Source: Chthonomonadales bacterium (GTDB lineage: Bacteria > Armatimonadota > Chthonomonadetes > Chthonomonadales > CAJBBX01). Taken from it: DNA of 64,000 bases. The stretch's first letter is position 1, and each line of letters opens with the position of its first letter. The stretch lies in NCBI GenBank assembly GCA_020849275.1, contig JADLGO010000031.1:1-64000 (forward strand), in the 5' to 3' direction. The notes beneath the pieces are model-generated. The model ran no database searches. It was not told where the DNA came from and worked only from the letters and a program-made list of their open reading frames with translations. This document shows, one piece after another, positions 60,449 to 64,000 of the stretch. The translations under genes were made by a program, and so were the position numbers.

Positions 60449-63400
60449 GGCGCCGGCTCCTGCCCCACCTGCTCGCCGAGCGGGTCCAGGCACACGCGGC
60501 GCGCCAGATGCCGCAGGTCTCCCTTGCCTCTGACTCGGACCCGCCTGGCGCCATCGGCGATGGCATCCTCTGGCGGAGCGAGTACGATCTCAAACCCCTG
60601 CTGCGCCACCCGCGAGATCGCCGCGACGCGCTTGAGGCCGGGAGTCTCCCCCGTCCACTCGACCAGGTCGTTCTTGCACAGCGCCATCACGTAGCGCCAG
60701 CCCGCCCGGTGCGCGCGGATCAGCGGCTCGCCGTCGCGCGCGCGCCGCGCCGCCTCGATCATCGGAACGATCTCGACCTCCCTCGCTCGATCGCCGCCCC
60801 GCCCGGCGGTCTCAGCCTCCCAGATCACCGCGTGGTGGTTGCTCTCCAGGTCGTACGCCTTCGTCGGCTGCCCGTTCTCGTCCATCCATACGAGCTGCTT
60901 GTCGACGACGACGCATCGTCGCACGCGCTCCCTCTCGGCGGCCGGAAGCGCCGCGAGCGCGGCCTCCACCTCGGCGCGCGTCGGAGGCTTCCGCGCCGTC
61001 TCCTTGTGCAGCGGTCCGCCGACGCCGCGCGTGGGCTGGTGCACCACGGGGCACGCATTCACCGCGCGCCGCACGTCGTCGCGCAGCGTAGCCCACGGCT
61101 TCGGCCTGGGGATGTCGCGGCGCGGTCTCCCCTCCTCCTGCTCCTTCAGCCAGGCCGAGACGCGCTGGAGCGTGCCGCGGTCCACGAGGGCGGTGATGAT
61201 GGCGTCCACGGCGTGGTGTCGATGGTCGTGGCGCGGCTTCGGCGTCTTCTTGACGGGTCTCTGCCTCCACGCGTCCAGCTTCGCCTGCTCCTGCTCGCGC
61301 ACCGGCACGCACTCGCCGAGCTCCCACGCGCCGCGCAGCAGGTCTGTCAGACGCCCGGTCGAGACCGTCACCTCCACCCCCAGCGCCTTGACGGCGCGGA
61401 GGATGACGCGGGACACGTAGCGCGTGTCGCTGAGGGCGCGGTTGGTGAACTCCTCGTTGCTCCACTCCTTGCGCAGGACGGGCTGGCGCTTGGCGTACGG
61501 CATCGAGCGCAGCCCGTTCACGTACTGCTCGATGGCCCCCCACCCGGCGGTCGCGCCGTAGGCCTCGTAGGGGGTCTGCCTGCCCTTGCGATGGGTGTTC
61601 TCGTCGCGCGGGCAGATCGTGGTGTTCATCCAGGAGTCATCGTAGCAGCGGCTACGGGGCACGATGTGGTCGACGTCGTAGTCGTCCACCAGCTGCTGGA
61701 TGGTGACGATCTGGTCGGGGAGGTAGGGGCAGCGGCATCCCGCCTCCTGCCAGAGCCGCACTTTCCGCACGTTCTGCTCGTTGTGGCCAAGGGGAAGCTG
61801 GTTCTCCTCGAGCAGCCTGCGGGCGGCGTCGCGCTCGCGGGCGTTCCTGTCCTGATCCTGCCACATCCGCTCGCGCTGGGCGTTGGTTCGAGAGACGTCG
61901 CGGGGGAGCTCGATCCGGATGCGGTCGGGCTTGCCGTGGCGGTCGATGACGGCGTTGATGACCCGGCGCGTCGCCTCGACGGCGCGCTGGACCATCGGGT
62001 TGCGCAGGTCCGGCATCGGGGGAAGGCGATCGGTCGCGAAGGCGGAAGGCTCGGTCGACTCGCCCTCCTGGCGGAACCCCGCCTGCACGCACGCCTGCCA
62101 GTAGTCGCAGCCCTGCCGCAGCCAGGGCTCCAGCGCGCGCAGGACGGCCGAGCAGTGGTTGGCATAGCCCTCCGGGAGCTCGGCGGAGGCGAGCGCCGCC
62201 ATCTCGGCATCCGTGAGTCCGAAGTCGCGTCGAAGGCCGGGCGCGACGTCCGCAAGGCTCCGGCACGTCACCAGGCGGGTGACCAGGTCCTCCTGGGCGC
62301 AGGACGAGAGCGCGTCCCACCGGTCCGACAGCGCCTTGCGCAGGACGCTCGCGGTGCGGTTGCCGCGCAGGTTGCGGCGGCCCCGGTTGGCCGAGCCCGA
62401 GCGGCCCTTGCGCCCCTGCGGCTCGCGCGGCTCGTCGCTGAAGCGCGCATCGGCGAGCGCCAGCGCATCGCGGGCCTGGTTCCAGGTCAGGTGGTCGCAG
62501 CGGTCCAGCTTCTCGGCGAGCAGGCACACCTCCGCGCCGGTCAGGCGTCGCGGCGCCGCTCCCGGAGTCTGGACCCAAAGGGTGGCAAGGTACTGCAGGA
62601 TGACGGAGCGCTGCGCCAGGAGCGAGGCGCGGGGAGCGCAGCGGCGGCGAGGGCGAAACTCGCAGCGGCGGACGAGGTGCGCGGCCGAGCGGAGGGGCCG
62701 CTGATCGAACATGCAGGCCCGGATCTCGCTTTGCAGGGCGGGCGTGAGGACCTGCGGATGGTGGGGGGACTGCGCGGCCCAGAGGCGGTCGAACTCCTCC
62801 TCGAACATGGCGCGATCGGCGCGATAGCCGAGGGCGTCACGTTCGATGCCCCTGGCCTTGAGCTTCTTGAGCTTCTCGGCCCCCGCGCCGCGCACGGGCT
62901 CGCGCAGGGCCAGGCGGTCGGCGTAGAACTCGCCGATGGTGCGGGCCTCCCCCGCCTTCAGGCGCTCGCGCACTTCCGAGATGCGCTGCAGCATGCCGCC
63001 CTCATCGGCGCGCCGCTGGCGCTCCGCCGCGCCGACCTCCTCGGCCTCCTCCGGGGCTGGCCTCTCCTCGGGCACGGCGGCGACCACGTCGACGGAGCGC
63101 ATGGGGACGCCGCGCAGCTTGAGCAGGGCCGTGCTGAGGTAGCCGCGGTGGCGGGCGATGTGGAAGAGAGCCCGGCCGAGCTCGTGAAGCGTGAGCGGGT
63201 CGTCGAGTCCGCGCTTTCGGAGCGCGTACGGATGGCGCCCACGGCCGTCGGCGTCCGTGTGGGCGCTGAAGAGGGCCTGGCGGGGGGTCGTGTCGGCGGG
63301 AAGCATCCCGTGGGCGAGCAGCAGGCGCAGGAGCGCGTCGCGCCGCTCCCGGCGCCGCCGCAGGTTCCTCCTCATGCGGCGCTTGTCGCCGCGTTGTCGT

Positions 63401-63549
63401 CGGTGAGACTCGAAGAGCCCGTCCTCCAGGTCTCCGGCCTCCGGGAACACGTACACGCCCGCCCGCAGGCCGGGCAGGTCGGCTTCGACGTCCTCCACGA
63501 GCGCCCATCCGATGCTCTGGGCGCCGAGGTCCAGTCCGAGTGTCTTCAT
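60445..63549 (-). CDS. cas9: CRISPR-associated endonuclease Cas9 (type II-C)
   Basis: A 1034-residue Cas9, short as in type II-C. RuvC-I D7 (LGLDLGAQSIGWAL), Arg-rich bridge helix (residues 49-72), RuvC-II E547 (IRIELPRD), HNH D627-H628 and N651 with the same spacing as NmeCas9 (D587-H588, N611), and RuvC-III H779/D782 (HRHHAVDA). All nuclease residues are present, so it should cut both target strands. The PAM-interacting C-terminal domain (residues ~850-1034) is not predictable. It is first in the operon, with a GGGAGG-like ribosome binding site. Confidence 0.97.
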   Translation of the reverse strand: MKTLGLDLGAQSIGWALVEDVEADLPGLRAGVYVFPEAGDLEDGLFESHRRQRGDKRRMRRNLRRRRERRDALLRLLLAHGMLPADTTPRQALFSAHTDADGRGRHPYALRKRGLDDPLTLHELGRALFHIARHRGYLSTALLKLRGVPMRSVDVVAAVPEERPAPEEAEEVGAAERQRRADEGGMLQRISEVRERLKAGEARTIGEFYADRLALREPVRGAGAEKLKKLKARGIERDALGYRADRAMFEEEFDRLWAAQSPHHPQVLTPALQSEIRACMFDQRPLRSAAHLVRRCEFRPRRRCAPRASLLAQRSVILQYLATLWVQTPGAAPRRLTGAEVCLLAEKLDRCDHLTWNQARDALALADARFSDEPREPQGRKGRSGSANRGRRNLRGNRTASVLRKALSDRWDALSSCAQEDLVTRLVTCRSLADVAPGLRRDFGLTDAEMAALASAELPEGYANHCSAVLRALEPWLRQGCDYWQACVQAGFRQEGESTEPSAFATDRLPPMPDLRNPMVQRAVEATRRVINAVIDRHGKPDRIRIELPRDVSRTNAQRERMWQDQDRNARERDAARRLLEENQLPLGHNEQNVRKVRLWQEAGCRCPYLPDQIVTIQQLVDDYDVDHIVPRSRCYDDSWMNTTICPRDENTHRKGRQTPYEAYGATAGWGAIEQYVNGLRSMPYAKRQPVLRKEWSNEEFTNRALSDTRYVSRVILRAVKALGVEVTVSTGRLTDLLRGAWELGECVPVREQEQAKLDAWRQRPVKKTPKPRHDHRHHAVDAIITALVDRGTLQRVSAWLKEQEEGRPRRDIPRPKPWATLRDDVRRAVNACPVVHQPTRGVGGPLHKETARKPPTRAEVEAALAALPAAERERVRRCVVVDKQLVWMDENGQPTKAYDLESNHHAVIWEAETAGRGGDRAREVEIVPMIEAARRARDGEPLIRAHRAGWRYVMALCKNDLVEWTGETPGLKRVAAISRVAQQGFEIVLAPPEDAIADGARRVRVRGKGDLRHLARRVCLDPLGEQVGQEPAP

Positions 63550-63591
63550 GGGTTCGGTCCCTCCCGTTGCCGAGATTGCGCCGTATGCCCC

Positions 63592-63621
63592 TTGACGGAA
63601 CCGGCTCAGCCGTTGTATAGT
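63592..63621 (+). promoter_or_regulatory. tracrRNA promoter
   Basis: TTGACG (63592-63597), 18 bp, TATAGT (63616-63621), read away from cas9. Transcription should start near 63628, exactly at the anti-repeat. Confidence 0.8.
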
Positions 63622-63627
63622 GACTAT

Positions 63628-63755
63628 CGTCAGATAGGTGCCTGCCCGTTTCCTTTAACAAGGAGGAAACTCCGCAGGTCTGCCCTCACAGGCAGCCATC
63701 AGGCCCCAACACGGTCGCGAGCAGCCCCCGCCATCGCGGGGGCTGCTCGTCTGTG
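63628..63755 (+). ncRNA. tracrRNA
   Basis: The anti-repeat at 63629-63659 can pair with 31 nt of the plus-strand CRISPR repeat: 25 Watson-Crick, 4 G-U and 2 A-C mismatches. It begins GTCAGATAGGTG and ends CTTTAAC. Downstream come a small stem (63680-63684 with 63691-63695) and a 13-bp hairpin. Starting at the anti-repeat, it would need no 5' trimming. The 3' end is estimated. Confidence 0.85.
63719..63748 (+). terminator. tracrRNA terminator-like hairpin
   Basis: A perfect 13-bp stem (63719-63731 with 63736-63748), 4-nt loop CATC. The T tract after it is weak. Confidence 0.7.
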
Positions 63756-63826
63756 CGCGAACGGGTCGCGGCGCTGTATGGCCTCTAGCGAGCGGGACCG
63801 CGACGCCCGCACCCGCCGGCGCGGCC

Positions 63827-63880
63827 GCGCCCTGGCGCTCTCTCGCGCCCTGGCGCTCTCTCGCGCCCTGGCGCTCTCTC
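63827..63880. repeat. 18-bp tandem repeat, three copies
   Basis: The unit GCGCCCTGGCGCTCTCTC occurs three times in exact tandem (63827-63844, 63845-63862, 63863-63880). It lies upstream of the last gene and has no recognised role. Confidence 0.95.
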
Positions 63881-63903
63881 GCGCGGCGCGAACGGGAGGG
63901 AAC

Positions 63904-64000
63904 ATGATCTGGGCGAACCTGCTGCACCTGGGCTTCAACATGTGGGCCGACCGCGACGACGGCGACCCGCGCCACGCCCACATCACCGCGCGGCCCTACC
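63904..64000 (+). CDS. Start of an unidentified gene, cut by the window end
   Basis: ATG at 63904 with GGGAGGG just upstream. The 32 visible residues start MIWANLLHLGFNMWADRDD. The start pattern resembles secreted or glycosidase-like proteins of this group, but the reading is too short to name. Confidence 0.55.
   Translation, partial: MIWANLLHLGFNMWADRDDGDPRHAHITARPY

Noticed and set aside
60449-60493. Cas1 start at the ATG of 60493
   Set aside because: Adds a Gly/Ala-rich tail within cas9. The GTG at 60448 has AGGAG and the GTGA overlap.
1-64000. rRNA, tRNA or complete insertion sequences
   Set aside because: None recognised by eye. A tRNAscan or rRNA profile search would settle it; I could not run one.

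Overview
The window is very GC-rich, gene-dense bacterial chromosome with good sigma70-type promoters (TTGACA/TATAAT) and GGAGG-type ribosome binding sites. Five pseudopilin-like proteins share an N-terminus of the form [20 protein letters not shown] followed by [12 protein letters not shown] and end in an H-X9-DG motif. That version of the pseudopilin start is what I associate with Armatimonadota rather than Planctomycetota. Three PEP-CTERM proteins and many secreted TIM-barrel, glycosidase-like proteins fit the same guess. Phylum assignment is inference; no rRNA gene was recognised.

Layout. 1-7.4 kb: LacI regulator, one-TM mini-protein, pseudopilin, secreted TIM-barrel protein, TlpA thioredoxin and a NarL-type two-component pair. 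7.7-12.3 kb: tight operon of an opine-dehydrogenase-like enzyme, a cobalamin-mutase-like protein and asparagine synthase. 12.3-14.8 kb: NuiA-type nuclease inhibitor next to a HEAT-repeat/thioredoxin fusion and a NucA-type secreted nuclease. 14.9-22.2 kb: DUF1080 protein, SDR, pseudopilin, RRM RNA-binding protein, ChaB, GH99-like protein and alpha-L-fucosidase. 22.6-31 kb: chromosome-maintenance area (LytR/CpsA/Psr protein, dnaA, Fur-family regulator with two matching operators, methyltransferase, two pseudopilins, recF), with no dnaN between dnaA and recF. 31-44 kb: dehydrogenase, glycosidase-like proteins, HAD phosphatase, PEP-CTERM protein, DUF134 regulator and fatty-acid desaturase. 44.3-57.9 kb: PEP-CTERM proteins, a second LacI/pseudopilin/mini-protein cassette, a large OPT-like membrane protein, secreted proteins and a Gfo/Idh/MocA oxidoreductase.

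57.9-63.8 kb holds a complete type II-C CRISPR-Cas locus. It has 19 repeats with 18 spacers read on the plus strand, and cas9-cas1-cas2 on the minus strand running toward the array. A tracrRNA gene lies upstream of cas9 and is read divergently from it; it has its own promoter, a 31-nt anti-repeat and a terminator-like hairpin. A 15-bp hairpin at the cas2 stop codon can end both converging transcripts.

The genes suggest a free-living heterotroph that handles complex glycans (fucosidase, GH42/GH39/GH99-like proteins, sugar-type oxidoreductases) under LacI-type control. Its surface carries pseudopilins and PEP-CTERM proteins, and it uses a compact Cas9 immune system. Stretches longer than about 300 bases without a gene are 22182-22630 (a strong hairpin and an orphan consensus promoter), 29490-29878 (a terminator and the recF promoter) and 43952-44311 (two long hairpins).
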